A stretch of DNA of 64,000 nucleotides from an uncultured Myxococcaceae bacterium (GTDB lineage: Bacteria; Myxococcota_A; Polyangia; Polyangiales; Ga0077539): the NCBI GenBank assembly GCA_945952225.1, contig CAMFHP010000017.1:31972-95971 (forward strand). The letters are read 5' to 3'. A program made the translations under genes and the position numbers. Numbering within the stretch: the stretch's first letter is position 1; each line of letters starts with the position of its first letter. The notes under the pieces were generated by a model. That model was not told where the DNA came from. It was given only the letters and a program-made list of their open reading frames with translations, and ran no database searches. Shown in pieces: positions 9,102 to 18,400 of the stretch.

Positions 9102-9671
9102 TCACTCGCTGAAGTCGTCGAAGGCGCGCATGCGCGGCGGCGCCTCCCAGCGGCCCGAGGTGAGCGGCGCCGTGGTGGGGGCGGGCGCGCCCTGCGGAGG
9201 CGGCGGTGCGGCCCCCGGAGGCTGCGTGGGCTGCGTGCCCGGAGGCACTGGAGCTCCATCGCGCGGAGGGTCCTGCGGAGCGCTCGGGCGATGCGGTGCG
9301 ACCACCACCTCGCCGTACTCCGAGCGGAGTTTGCGCGCGAGGCGCTGGAGCATCATCGACTCGACGTAGCCGGGCATCTGCTGGATCTGCACGATCACCC
9401 GCGACGACGGCCTCCCATCGACCTCGGCGCGCAGGATCTCGACGGAGCCCGGCACCGAGCGACGCCCCTCGCGGTATTGAAACGTGAAGTACCCGAGCTC
9501 GCGGTCGCGCTCGTCGATGGTGAACCCGAAGTCGACGCGCACCATGCGGATCGCAGCGTTCCACGTGTTCTCCACCGAGTACGGCTCGTCGCGCACGGTG
9601 CGAGCCTCGGCCGACACGGAGCCGACGAGCGCGCTCGCCGCGAGGACCCACCGAAGCCACGTCGTTCGCAT
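9102..9671 (-). CDS. Secreted protein of unknown function with Pro-rich C-terminal tail
   Basis: A 189-residue protein with a signal peptide (about 1-22, cleavage near SVSAEA). The folded part (about 25-130) contains DFGFTIDERDRELGYFTFQYREGRR and VEILRAEVDGRPSSRVIVQI, resembling small periplasmic alpha/beta domains seen in myxobacterial genomes. The remainder (about 130-175) is Pro/Ala/Gly-rich and probably disordered. I do not recognise a named family. It converges tail-to-tail with the WD40 gene (3 nt apart) and is divergent from the CDF transporter. A -10-like GATACC lies 10 nt before its start codon. Confidence 0.7.
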   Translation of the reverse strand: MRTTWLRWVLAASALVGSVSAEARTVRDEPYSVENTWNAAIRMVRVDFGFTIDERDRELGYFTFQYREGRRSVPGSVEILRAEVDGRPSSRVIVQIQQMPGYVESMMLQRLARKLRSEYGEVVVAPHRPSAPQDPPRDGAPVPPGTQPTQPPGAAPPPPQGAPAPTTAPLTSGRWEAPPRMRAFDDFSE

Positions 9672-9681
9672 GACCGCATCG

Positions 9682-9709
9682 GGTATCGCGCGGGAGACCG
9701 CACCGCCAA
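9682..9709 (-). promoter_or_regulatory. Putative promoter of the 9671 gene (leaderless arrangement)
   Basis: Reading the minus strand, TTGGCG (9709-9704) is followed by a 16-nt spacer and GATACC (9687-9682). The ATG lies 10 nt further on, with no Shine-Dalgarno sequence, so transcription would begin at or next to the start codon. Confidence 0.4.
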
Positions 9710-9765
9710 CTTCGCGGCATTCGCCGCCGAGAACTTGCGCGTTCCGCGGCGCGCGAGCTCGGAGG

Positions 9766-9771
9766 TATCCT
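9766..9771 (+). promoter_or_regulatory. Putative -10 element of the CDF transporter gene
   Basis: TATCCT ends 10 nt before the ATG at 9782. A weak -35 (TTCCGC, 9742-9747) sits 18 nt upstream. No ribosome-binding site is present between the hexamer and the ATG. Confidence 0.4.
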
Positions 9772-9781
9772 CCGCGCCGTC

Positions 9782-10687
9782 ATGTCAGAAGGGCACTCGA
9801 CCAAGGTCGTTCTCTCGTCGCTCGGCGCCAACCTCGCCATCGCGCTCGCCAAGACCGGCGCGGCGGTGTTCACGCACTCGGGCTCGATGACGGCGGAGGC
9901 GATCCACACCTTCGCCGACTGTCTCAACCAGCTCCTGCTGCTCGTGGGCATCAAGCAGTCGGCCACGGGACCGTCGGAGAAGCACCCGCTCGGCACCGGG
10001 CGCGCGAGCTACTTCTGGTCGTTCATCGTCGCGCTGATGCTCTTCTTCGGCGGCGGCGTGTTCTCGATCGGCGAGGGCGTCGAGAAGGCGCTGCACCCCG
10101 AGCCCGTGGAGCACGTTCCCGTGGGCCTCGCGATCCTCGGGTTCTCGTTCGTGCTCGAAGCCCTCTCGCTGCGTCAGTGCGTGCAGGAGATCAACAAGAA
10201 GCGCGGCGCCATGGGCTTCATGGCCTACCTCGACGTCACGAAGGATGCCGAGCTCGTGGTGTGCACCGGCGAGAACTTCGCGGCCGTCGTGGGCCTCGGC
10301 TTCGCGTTCGCGGCGATGCTCCTCGCGGTGTACGTCAACCCGCGCTTCGACGGCGTGGGCTCGGTGCTCGTGGGCGTCGTGCTCGTGTGGGTCGCGTACT
10401 TTCTCGCGCGGAAGGTGAAGTCGCTGCTCCTCGGCGAGGTGGCCGACCCCGAGGTCGAAGCCGCCGTGCGCGACGCCGCGAAGGCCGACGCGCGCATCGT
10501 CGAAGTGCTGCGGCTCATCTCGGTGCAGCAGGGCCCCGGCGAGGTGATGATCGCCGTGAAGCTGCGCATCGGCGACGACCTGCGCGGCGCCGAGGTGGTC
10601 GAGGTGATCAACGCGTTCGAGACGCGCGTGCGCACCGCGATGCCCGATGTGAAGTGGCAGTTCATCGAGCCCGACGTCGCGGCCTGA
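9782..10687 (+). CDS. Cation diffusion facilitator (CDF) family transporter
   Basis: Predicted inner-membrane divalent metal/proton antiporter, 301 residues, about six helices plus a C-terminal cytoplasmic ferredoxin-like domain (about 215-300). Transmembrane helix 2 has the His-x3-Asp metal site in AEAIHTFADCLNQ. The usual second site in helix 5 is absent; the equivalent stretch reads ELVVCTGENFAAVVG, which resembles the ZnT9/SLC30A9-type subgroup (LLEDSAAL) rather than ordinary zinc exporters. The HPLGTGRASYFWSF loop after helix 2 is also typical of that subgroup. The metal is therefore uncertain. It is a monocistronic gene facing a divergent secreted protein. Confidence 0.9.
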   Translation: MSEGHSTKVVLSSLGANLAIALAKTGAAVFTHSGSMTAEAIHTFADCLNQLLLLVGIKQSATGPSEKHPLGTGRASYFWSFIVALMLFFGGGVFSIGEGVEKALHPEPVEHVPVGLAILGFSFVLEALSLRQCVQEINKKRGAMGFMAYLDVTKDAELVVCTGENFAAVVGLGFAFAAMLLAVYVNPRFDGVGSVLVGVVLVWVAYFLARKVKSLLLGEVADPEVEAAVRDAAKADARIVEVLRLISVQQGPGEVMIAVKLRIGDDLRGAEVVEVINAFETRVRTAMPDVKWQFIEPDVAA

Positions 10688-10714
10688 GGGGCCACGCGGG
10701 GCTCTGGGGCGCGG

Positions 10715-11845
10715 TCACTCCGCGCGGGGGGCGGGCTGCGCGTCGTCGAGGGCGCTGCGCGGGTCGATGTGGCCGAGGAGCATCGAGCCCACACCGGCCG
10801 CCGTCGTGAACACGAACTGGCAGGCGTAGAGCAGGAACACGTACGCCACGCCGCGCTCGAGGATCATCGACTCGGGGAAGTACATCCGCAGCGCGAGGAA
10901 CACGAAGAACTGAAAGGACCCGAAGAGGCCCGGGCCCTGCGGCAGAAGGATTCCCATCGCGAGCACGCCCATCACCGCGAAGCCGTGGCCCGGCGTCATG
11001 GGCAGACCGCAGCCCCAGCCGAGGAGCCACATGCCGAGCGCGTTGAGCGCCCAGTAGATGGTCGTCTGGAGGAGGAAGGGCGCCATGAGCTTCACGTCGG
11101 GCAGCGAGCGCAGTCCGTCGGCGAGGCCTCCCACGATGCCCGCGAGCTTCTCGGCGAGCGCGGGGCTCACGAGGCCCACGACCTTGCGCGTGGCCGTCTC
11201 GGCGAAGTTGCGCGCGAGGAGGAACACCGCGAGCGTCACGAGCGCCGACGCGAAGAGCGCGAAGGTGAGGTAGCCGTAGTGCACGAGCTGCCCCACGGGG
11301 AAGTTCATGAACACCACGCCGTCGAGGGGCAGGCGCGGAATGAACGTCAGCGTGGCCACGAGGAGCACGGCGACGAAGAGCCCGTCGATCACGCGCTCGG
11401 CGGCGATGGTGCCCGTGGCCGCAGAGCCCGACACGCGTCCGTCGCGGCGGATGAGCACCGGGCGCACGACCTCTCCCGCGCGAAAGGGCAGCATCATGAT
11501 CGCGAAGAAGCCCACCCACGCGATCGCGATGATCTGCCGTGTGGGCACGCGCGCGACGGGGCGCAGGAGGTAGTCCCAGCGCCACGCGCGGAACCAGTGC
11601 ACGCCCGCGAGGGAGAGCAGGTACGCGACGACGGCCCACCAGTGCACGTGCGCGAACTGGTCGGCGCGGGGCACGAGGGGCACACCTCCGCGGCGCATGA
11701 GCCAGACGAAGAGACCCGCGATCGCGAGCGAGCCGACGAAGTAGATCGGCAGGCGCTTCGCGCGGCTGGACTCGGGTTTCGGGGTCGGAACAGAGGGGGG
11801 AGAGGGAGGGTGCGCCACGGCGAAGAACCGCGGCGCTTCTACCAC
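10715..11845 (-). CDS. Flippase-like integral membrane protein (UPF0104 / LPG synthase TM domain family)
   Basis: A polytopic membrane protein, 376 residues, with about eight predicted helices and the family landmarks HWFRAWRWDYLLRP, FFAIMMLPFRAGEVVRPVL (conserved GE in a loop) and ILLPQGPGLFGSFQFF. The family includes the membrane half of lysyl-phosphatidylglycerol synthase and proteins associated with glycolipid or polyprenyl-linked sugar handling. Biochemical function is unproven for most members. The start is uncertain: GTG at 11845 is used here, and GTG at 11818 would begin the protein at AHPPSPPS. It lies downstream of, and in the same direction as, the nucleotide-sugar dehydrogenase (34 nt gap), which suggests a shared role in surface polysaccharide. 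Confidence 0.87.
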   Translation of the reverse strand: MVEAPRFFAVAHPPSPPSVPTPKPESSRAKRLPIYFVGSLAIAGLFVWLMRRGGVPLVPRADQFAHVHWWAVVAYLLSLAGVHWFRAWRWDYLLRPVARVPTRQIIAIAWVGFFAIMMLPFRAGEVVRPVLIRRDGRVSGSAATGTIAAERVIDGLFVAVLLVATLTFIPRLPLDGVVFMNFPVGQLVHYGYLTFALFASALVTLAVFLLARNFAETATRKVVGLVSPALAEKLAGIVGGLADGLRSLPDVKLMAPFLLQTTIYWALNALGMWLLGWGCGLPMTPGHGFAVMGVLAMGILLPQGPGLFGSFQFFVFLALRMYFPESMILERGVAYVFLLYACQFVFTTAAGVGSMLLGHIDPRSALDDAQPAPRAE

Positions 11846-11879
11846 GTTCGCGCGGCGCGATGCGCGCGCAGAACCGCGC

Positions 11880-13181
11880 TCAGAGGCGCACGACCTTGCC
11901 CGCGGGCACGTCCTTGAGCTTGCGGGTGATGGCGCGCGTGTCGAACACCACGGGCGCCGTCGCGAGGATGCGCGCGTAGTCGAAGTTCGAGTGGTCCGTG
12001 ATGATCACCGCGATGTCGTACTTCGAAGCGTCGACGTCGGTGGGCTGGCTCGGGATCACGAGGTGCCCCTCGCGGAACTCGGGCACGTACGGGTCGACAA
12101 AATCGACGTGCGCGCCCTTCTGGTGCAGCAGCTCGATCACGTCGATGGCGGGCGACTCGCGCATGTCGCTCACGTCGCGCTTGTAGGCCACGCCCACGAT
12201 CAGCACCTTCGCGTTCTTCAGCGCCTTGCCGTGGTCGTTGAGAATGTCCTGCACGCGGAGCACGACGTGGCCGGGCATCCCCGAGTTGACCGTGTCGGCG
12301 AGCTCGATGAACTGCGCGTTGTACTTCACCGCGCGGAGCTTCCACGACAGGTAGAGCGGGTCGATGGGGATGCAGTGCCCGCCGAGGCCGGGCCCCGGGT
12401 AGAAGGGCATGAAGCCGAAGGGCTTGCTCGCCGCGGCGTCGATGACCTCCCAGGTGTCGAGCCCGAGCTTGTTGCACATCACCGCGACCTCGTTGACGAG
12501 GCCGATGTTCACCGCGCGGAAGGTGTTCTCGAGGAGCTTCACCATCTCCGCCGCGTCGGTGCTCGACACGGGCACGACCTTCTGAATGATCTGCGAATAG
12601 AGCGTCTGCGACACTTCGAGGCACTTCGGCGTCATGCCGCCGATGACCTTCGGGGTGTTGTGCGTGCCCCACGTCTTGTTCGACGGGTCGACGCGCTCCG
12701 GGCTGAACGCGAGGTAGAGCGTCTCGCCGATCTTGGCGCCCGCCGCTTCGAGGCGCGGGGCCACGAGCTCGCGCGTGGTGCCGGGGTACGTCGTCGATTC
12801 GAGCACCACCACGAGGTCGTCGTGCAGGTGGCGCACGATCGCGTCGGTGGCGCTCACGATGTACGAGATGTCGGGCTCCTTCGTCTTGTTGAGCGGCGTG
12901 GGCACGCAGACGATCACCGCGTCGGCCTGCTTGATCACCGACTCATCGATGGAGGCCGTGAGCTTGCCCGCTTCGACGAGGGGCTTGAGCACGCTCGTGG
13001 GGATGTCTTCGATGTACGACTCGCCCTGCTTGAGGAGCTCGACCTTGCGCGCGTCCTTGTCGTAGCCCGTGACGTGAAAGCCCGCCTGCGCGAACTCGAC
13101 CACCAGCGGCAGGCCCACATAGCCGATGCCGATCACCACCACGCGCCCGTCACGGCGCTTCAGACGTTCGATGAGACTCAT
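11880..13181 (-). CDS. Nucleotide-sugar dehydrogenase (UDP-HexNAc 6-dehydrogenase, WbpA/WecC type)
   Basis: NAD-dependent four-electron oxidation of the C6 hydroxyl of a UDP-sugar to a uronic acid. The 433-residue protein has an N-terminal Rossmann fold with GIGYVGLP (18-25) and VCVPTPL, a central helical domain with ENTFRAVNIGLVNEV, the catalytic Cys270 in GLGGHCIPIDP and a C-terminal domain with AYKRDVSDMRESPA. The motif context GGHCIPIDPLYLSWK fits UDP-N-acetylglucosamine or UDP-N-acetylmannosamine dehydrogenases better than UDP-glucose dehydrogenases. GGAG lies nine nt before the ATG. With the CpsB-type phosphatase upstream and the flippase-like protein downstream, it probably supplies a uronic acid for an exopolysaccharide or O-antigen. 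Confidence 0.93.
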   Translation of the reverse strand: MSLIERLKRRDGRVVVIGIGYVGLPLVVEFAQAGFHVTGYDKDARKVELLKQGESYIEDIPTSVLKPLVEAGKLTASIDESVIKQADAVIVCVPTPLNKTKEPDISYIVSATDAIVRHLHDDLVVVLESTTYPGTTRELVAPRLEAAGAKIGETLYLAFSPERVDPSNKTWGTHNTPKVIGGMTPKCLEVSQTLYSQIIQKVVPVSSTDAAEMVKLLENTFRAVNIGLVNEVAVMCNKLGLDTWEVIDAAASKPFGFMPFYPGPGLGGHCIPIDPLYLSWKLRAVKYNAQFIELADTVNSGMPGHVVLRVQDILNDHGKALKNAKVLIVGVAYKRDVSDMRESPAIDVIELLHQKGAHVDFVDPYVPEFREGHLVIPSQPTDVDASKYDIAVIITDHSNFDYARILATAPVVFDTRAITRKLKDVPAGKVVRL

Positions 13182-13221
13182 GGCAACTCCTGCCCTCCGA
13201 TGCCGCCCCGCGCGATCGCGT

Positions 13222-13965
13222 TCAGCCCGCGGGCGATGCTCGTACCAGGTTCAGGACCCTGGTGGGTCCGTCGATCAGCAACCGTTGAACGCCCGCGTCG
13301 CCCACGCGCCGACGCAGCGCCGCGATGGACTCCAGCACCACCGGCACGTCGGCGGGCTTGTGCGCATCGGTGCACGCGGCCACGTATCCATTCGCGGCGA
13401 GGATGCGTTCCGCACACTCCTGCGCGCGACGACCGTACGCGCCCACGAGCGACATGAGGTCGAGCAGCGGCCAGCACCCTGCGCCCACGAGCTCTTCGAA
13501 GCGATCGAGGGAGCGCTGCACCGGCGCGTACCGCTCGGGATGCGCGAGCACGGGCCGCACGCCCGACCGCTGCATGCGCCAGAGCTGAAGCTCCACGCGC
13601 AGCGGGATGTCTTCGTACTGAAACTCCACGAGGGCCGCGCCGCCGCCGGGATACGTGAGCGCCTCGCCCTTCAAGAGCAGCTCGCGCAGCACGTCGTCGA
13701 ACATGTGCTCCCCCGCGAGCAGCAGCTCGGGCAGCGCCTCGCCCCTCGCCTGCGCCGCATCGAGCGCGGGACCGAGCGCCGTGCGAGCGGCATCGCGCGT
13801 GTGCACGCGGTTGTCCCAGACGCCGGTGCGCACGTGGGGGGTCGCGACCACCGTGTCGAAGCCCGCGCGCTTGAGCGCCACCAGCAGCGCCGCCCCGTCG
13901 TCAGCGCTTCGTACGCCGTCGTCGATGCCCGGAAGCGGATGGCAGTGCAGGTCGGTGAAGCCCAT
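13222..13965 (-). CDS. CpsB/CapC-family PHP-type tyrosine-protein phosphatase
   Basis: Metal-dependent phosphatase of the PHP fold, 247 residues. The ligand motifs are in order: DLHCHPLPGIDDG (5-17), ATPHV, GEHMFDD, LAHPERY and CTDAHK. In Gram-positive bacteria CpsB dephosphorylates the BY-kinase that controls capsule export. Similar enzymes occur in myxobacteria next to polysaccharide genes. No BY-kinase is visible in the window, so the substrate is unknown. The stop codon is 40 nt upstream of the dehydrogenase start, supporting one operon (phosphatase, dehydrogenase, flippase-like). A TACCGA hexamer about 22 nt upstream of the start codon could be its -10 element. Confidence 0.88.
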   Translation of the reverse strand: MGFTDLHCHPLPGIDDGVRSADDGAALLVALKRAGFDTVVATPHVRTGVWDNRVHTRDAARTALGPALDAAQARGEALPELLLAGEHMFDDVLRELLLKGEALTYPGGGAALVEFQYEDIPLRVELQLWRMQRSGVRPVLAHPERYAPVQRSLDRFEELVGAGCWPLLDLMSLVGAYGRRAQECAERILAANGYVAACTDAHKPADVPVVLESIAALRRRVGDAGVQRLLIDGPTRVLNLVRASPAG

Positions 13966-14034
13966 CGAAGGTCGTCGCGAGGGCGTTTCGGTACCACCAA
14001 ACCTCCCTCCGCGTCGAGACGAGACCGCGCCGCG

Positions 14035-15435
14035 TCAGTGTGCGGGTTCTGACGCCTGCGCGAGCCGTTCGCGGGCCAGCGCGAGCAGCCCCTCGCGCGT
14101 GTTGCGCGTCGGGTCTTCGATCACCGCGTCGAGGAGCGCCGCGAGCGTCTCGCCGAGCGCGCGCGAGGGCTTCATGCCGAGCTCCTTCATGAGCGTTCCG
14201 CCGTCGAGGGCGAGGTCGCGGGTGGTGAGCGCGAGGCCTGCGTCGCGGGCCGCCTTCACGCGCGCTTCGAGCGTTGCGAGGCGCGTCTCGCGCGCGTCGA
14301 GGTCGACGCCGGTGGCCTCGTTGTCGGCGCGCACGAGGGCGAAGAGATCGTCGAGCGCGGGGGGCGTCACGCGCTGCACGAAGCGTCGCACGGCCGCATC
14401 GCTCCACGTGGCGTCGTAGGCCACGAGGTGGTGACGGATGAGATGCGTGATGCGCGCGCGCTCGTCGTTCGAGAACTTCCACGTCTTGAGCCACGGGTCG
14501 GCGAGCTCGGCGCCCACGACCTCGTGGCGATGAAAGGTCGCCTCGCCCGTCGCCGCATCGATCGCACGCGTCGGCACCTTGCCGATGTCATGGAGCAGCG
14601 CCGCGATGCGCAGCACCGGGTCGCGCGGCGTCGCGTCGAGCGTGCGCAGCGAGTGCTCCCACACGTCCCAGCGGTGCCAGCGGTTCTGCGCGCAGCCCAC
14701 GCACGCTTCGAGCTCCGGCGACACCGCCGCGAGGATGCCCCGGCGCTGCATCACCACGAACGCGCGCGAGGGCTGCCGGGCCTTCATGGTCTTCATCCAC
14801 TCGTCGCGCACGCGCTCGCCCGACACGCGGCGAAACACGGGGAGCGCGAGCTCCATCGCGGCCTCGGTGGCGGGGTCGAGGTCGAACTCCAGCGTCGCCG
14901 CGAAGCGCGCCCCGCGGAGGATGCGCAGCCCGTCTTCGAGAAAGCGCTGCTCCGCGTCGCCCACGGCGCGCAGCACGCGGGCCTTCAGGTCGTCGACGCC
15001 GTGAAAGGGATCGACGAGCACCTGCGCGAGCGGGTCGTACGCGATGGCGTTGACCGTGAAATCACGGCGCGCGAGGTCTTCGCGCACGTCGTCGAGAAAG
15101 AACACCTGGTCGGGCCGGCGGCCGTCGCTGAAGCCTGCCTCGCCGCGGAGCGTGGTGACCTCGTAGTGCTCGCCGTCGCGCACCACGGTGACCGTGCCGT
15201 GCTCGATGCCCGTGGGGATGCATTTCGGAAAGAGCTTCAACAGCTCGCGAGGCCGCGCGGTGGTGCACACGTCCCAGTCGTTGACGGTGCGGCCGAGGAG
15301 GTGGTCGCGCACGCAGCCGCCGACGATCCACGCGCCGTGGCCGCGGTCGACGAGCGTGCGGCAGAGGTCGATGACGGCCGCGGGAATGGCCGACGGGTCC
15401 ACCGTCGTGCGCGGCGCTTCGTGCGAAGTGCTCAT
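14035..15435 (-). CDS. CCA tRNA nucleotidyltransferase with HD domain
   Basis: Adds or repairs the 3'-CCA end of tRNAs, 466 residues. The polymerase head shows WIVGGCVRDHLLG (36-48) and the catalytic pair Asp53/Asp55 in VNDWDVCTTA, then RRDFTVNAIAYDP and the RFLEDGLRILRGARFAA ATP-selection region. A C-terminal HD phosphohydrolase domain follows (LLHDIGKVPTR ... RHEVVGAE ... LIRHHL). Combined head plus HD architecture is usual for gammaproteobacterial and deltaproteobacterial Cca. The start at 15435 is the Met closest to the fold. The tRNA in this window encodes its own CCA, so a repair role is likely there. The gene is 38 nt downstream of the AAA/TPR gene. Confidence 0.93.
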   Translation of the reverse strand: MSTSHEAPRTTVDPSAIPAAVIDLCRTLVDRGHGAWIVGGCVRDHLLGRTVNDWDVCTTARPRELLKLFPKCIPTGIEHGTVTVVRDGEHYEVTTLRGEAGFSDGRRPDQVFFLDDVREDLARRDFTVNAIAYDPLAQVLVDPFHGVDDLKARVLRAVGDAEQRFLEDGLRILRGARFAATLEFDLDPATEAAMELALPVFRRVSGERVRDEWMKTMKARQPSRAFVVMQRRGILAAVSPELEACVGCAQNRWHRWDVWEHSLRTLDATPRDPVLRIAALLHDIGKVPTRAIDAATGEATFHRHEVVGAELADPWLKTWKFSNDERARITHLIRHHLVAYDATWSDAAVRRFVQRVTPPALDDLFALVRADNEATGVDLDARETRLATLEARVKAARDAGLALTTRDLALDGGTLMKELGMKPSRALGETLAALLDAVIEDPTRNTREGLLALARERLAQASEPAH

Positions 15436-15473
15436 GGGAATGGGTCGGTCGCGATGCGTCGGGGACGGCGCGG

Positions 15474-18400
15474 TCAGCCGTTGTTGCGGGGCGGAGGCTT
15501 CGACGGGCTCCCCTCGCCCGTGGTGCGCGGCGGCATCGGCGCGCGGAGCGACGGGCGGGGACGAGGCGGCGACGACGGAGCCGCGGCCGTGGGTTGCGCG
15601 GGCGGCGGCACTGAGGGCGCGCGGGCCACGGGAGGCTCTGCGGGGGTCTCGACGGGCGCTGCGGGGGCCACGGCCACGACGGTGCGCGAGGCCGTGTCGC
15701 GGTCGTCGTCGACCTCTTCGAGCTCGTCGGGGTCGAGGGCCTCGTGCGTGCCCGTGGTCGACGCGACGGGGGGCGTGGTGGGCGTCGCAGACGGAGGCAT
15801 CGCGATGGGTGCGAAGTGCACGGGCGCCGCGGGTGCGGGGGCCCACGCGCTCGGTTGCACGCCCTGCGACGGCGGCGCGTTCACGGGCACGATGCTCGGG
15901 CCGCGGAGGCGGTTGAGGCCCGGACCCGTGGCCGTGAGCTTCGGGTCGACGGTGGCCGCGGCAGCCTGCGAGTCGCGGCGGATCTTGTCGAAGATGTCTT
16001 CGCTGCGCGCGCGGAGCTCATCGGCCTCGGCGAAGATCGACGGCGACGGGGCGCGGCCGTCGGGGCTCTCCAGAAGAAACTCCGCGAGCTCCTTGCCGGT
16101 GCGGGCGATTTCGATCTCGGCGCCGAGGTCTTCGAAGGCCTGGAGGGCCTTGCGGAACAGCGATTCTGCGCGGCGCCCCTTGGCGTCTTCGCGGCCGTAC
16201 GCGCGGAGCACCTCGGCGAGCGAGCGCTGCGCGATGCCCGTGTGGAGCCGCGAGCGGACCTGCTCGAAGAGCTCCAGCGCGCGTTCGAGGTAGTTCTCCG
16301 CGCGCAGCATGTCGCCGTGGTTGAAGTACGCCTTGCCGAGCCCGCGCCGCGCCTCCGCGAGGAGGAAGCGATCGCCGAGCTCCACGCACAGGTCTTCGAC
16401 CTCGCTCAGAATGCGAATGGACTCTTCGGTCTCGCCGAGGCGGTACTTGCCCTCGCCGATGTTGAGCATCAGCAGGGCCTGACGGCGCCGGTCGCCGATC
16501 TCCCGCGCGAGTTCGAGGGCCTGGCGCCACACCCCGATGGCCGTCTCGTGCTCTTCGAGGTCCTGGTGCAGCGTGCCCAGGTTGTTGAGCGTGATGACCA
16601 TGCCCGGGTTGTCGCCCACGTCGGAGCGCAGCGAGAGGGCGCGGTTCAGGGCCTCGCGGGCGAGCTTGTACTGGCCCGTGTCCTGGTAGACGAGCGCGAT
16701 GTTGTTGAGCGACAGCGCGATGGAGTGCCGGTCGCCGAGGGCCTCGCGGCGGTCGAGTCCGTCTTGCAGAAAGCGCTCGGCGGTCTCGAAGGCGCCGCGG
16801 CGCCAGTGCGTGTACCCGATGTCGTCGTAGCTCGACGCGATGCCGCGCTGATCTTCCGCGGCCTGAAAGAGCGCGAGGCCCGTGCCGAAATGGCGCATCG
16901 CTTCGTCGAGCGATCCCGCGTCGCGGTAGAGGCGGCCGATGAGGTTGTGCGCGGCGCCGCCCTTGTTCTTGAGGTCGAGGCGCCACGCGAGGCCGAGCAT
17001 CGCGTGGTAGTGCTTGAACGCGTCTTCGATGCGGCCGACGGTGCGCAGCACGCTGCCGAGGTGCTCGTGCGCTTCGAGTCGGAGCTTCACGTCGTGCTCG
17101 CCGAACATGGCGAGGGCCTTCTCGTAGTGCTGAATGGCCTTCTGGTTCGCGTAGCGACGGCGCGCGAGGTCGGCGCTGGCCTTGTAGCAACGGGCCGCGC
17201 GCAGCGGGCGATTGCCGTGCTCGTAGTGACGCGCGAGCTGGTCGAGGTGCTCCTCGGTGCGCTTGTCGTCGTCGAAGCGGAACTCCAGCCACTCGGCGAT
17301 GACCTGGTGGAACTCCACCGCGTCTTCGGGCGGAACGAGCTTCTCGATGCGCTCGCGTTCGAGGGAGTTGCGGAAGATGTACTCCTCGTCGCCGGGCATG
17401 GTGCTCCGCGAGAGGCGCGTCACGTACTCGCGCTGTTCGAGCCCGTGGAGCAGGTCGCGGTAGTGCGGCGCGAGGTCTTCGCCGCCGCCCCAGAGCCGCG
17501 GCGGATCCTTGCGGATGCGGCCGAACACCACGAGCGCGCCGAGCCAGAACACCGGGCCCATGAGCGACGCCCACTCGAGAATCTCGCGCTCCGCGGGCGT
17601 GAGCGACGCGAGGCGCGCGTGCACCGCGTCTTCGACCGACATGGGCAGCGAGATCTGCGAGAGCCGGTCGAGGTCGATGAGCGCCATGCCCTCGGCGTCG
17701 AGCGTGATGACCCCCTGGTCGAAGAAGATCCGCACGAGCGTGTGAAGGAGCTGCGGGTTGCCGCCGCCCATGCGCACCGCCGTCTCGATGAGCTCCGAGG
17801 GGCAGTGCTCGATGGGCGAGAGCAGCATGCGCGCGAGCACCTCGCTCTCGCTCGACGAGAGGGGCGCGAGGTCGACGCGCAGGTGCCGATCGCGGGGCGT
17901 GGCGGTGAAGTCGTGGGCGCGCGTGAGGAGCTCGGGGCGCGCCGTGCAGAGGATCACGATGGGCGCGCCGCGCACCTGCTCGATGAGCGTGCGGAGGGTG
18001 CGCACGCCGTCGGGTCCCGCGCAGTGGATGTCTTCGAAGACGAGCAGCACGGGAGAGCGCTGCGCGTCGACCTCGAAGAAGCGACGGAGCACCGCGAGCG
18101 ACACGAGCTGAAAGGTCTTCGGGTCTTCGTCGACGGCCTCGGCGAGCGCCGTCGTGCCCGCGCGGAGCCCGAGGTATGCGCCGAGAAAATGGAGGATCTC
18201 GTCGACGCGACGGTCGCCGAAGAGGTCCATCACCTGACCGCAGACAGTGTTCGCCTGGGCGAGCGCGTCGGCGCCCTCGGCGACCTGAAAGCGCTCGCGG
18301 AGGATGCGCGCGATCGCGGGGCTCAGGCCCGTGTCGGGGCGCGCGATGCCGCGGTATGCGCGCAGGTCGGGGTAGTGCTCCGCGAGGTCGGCGATCACTT

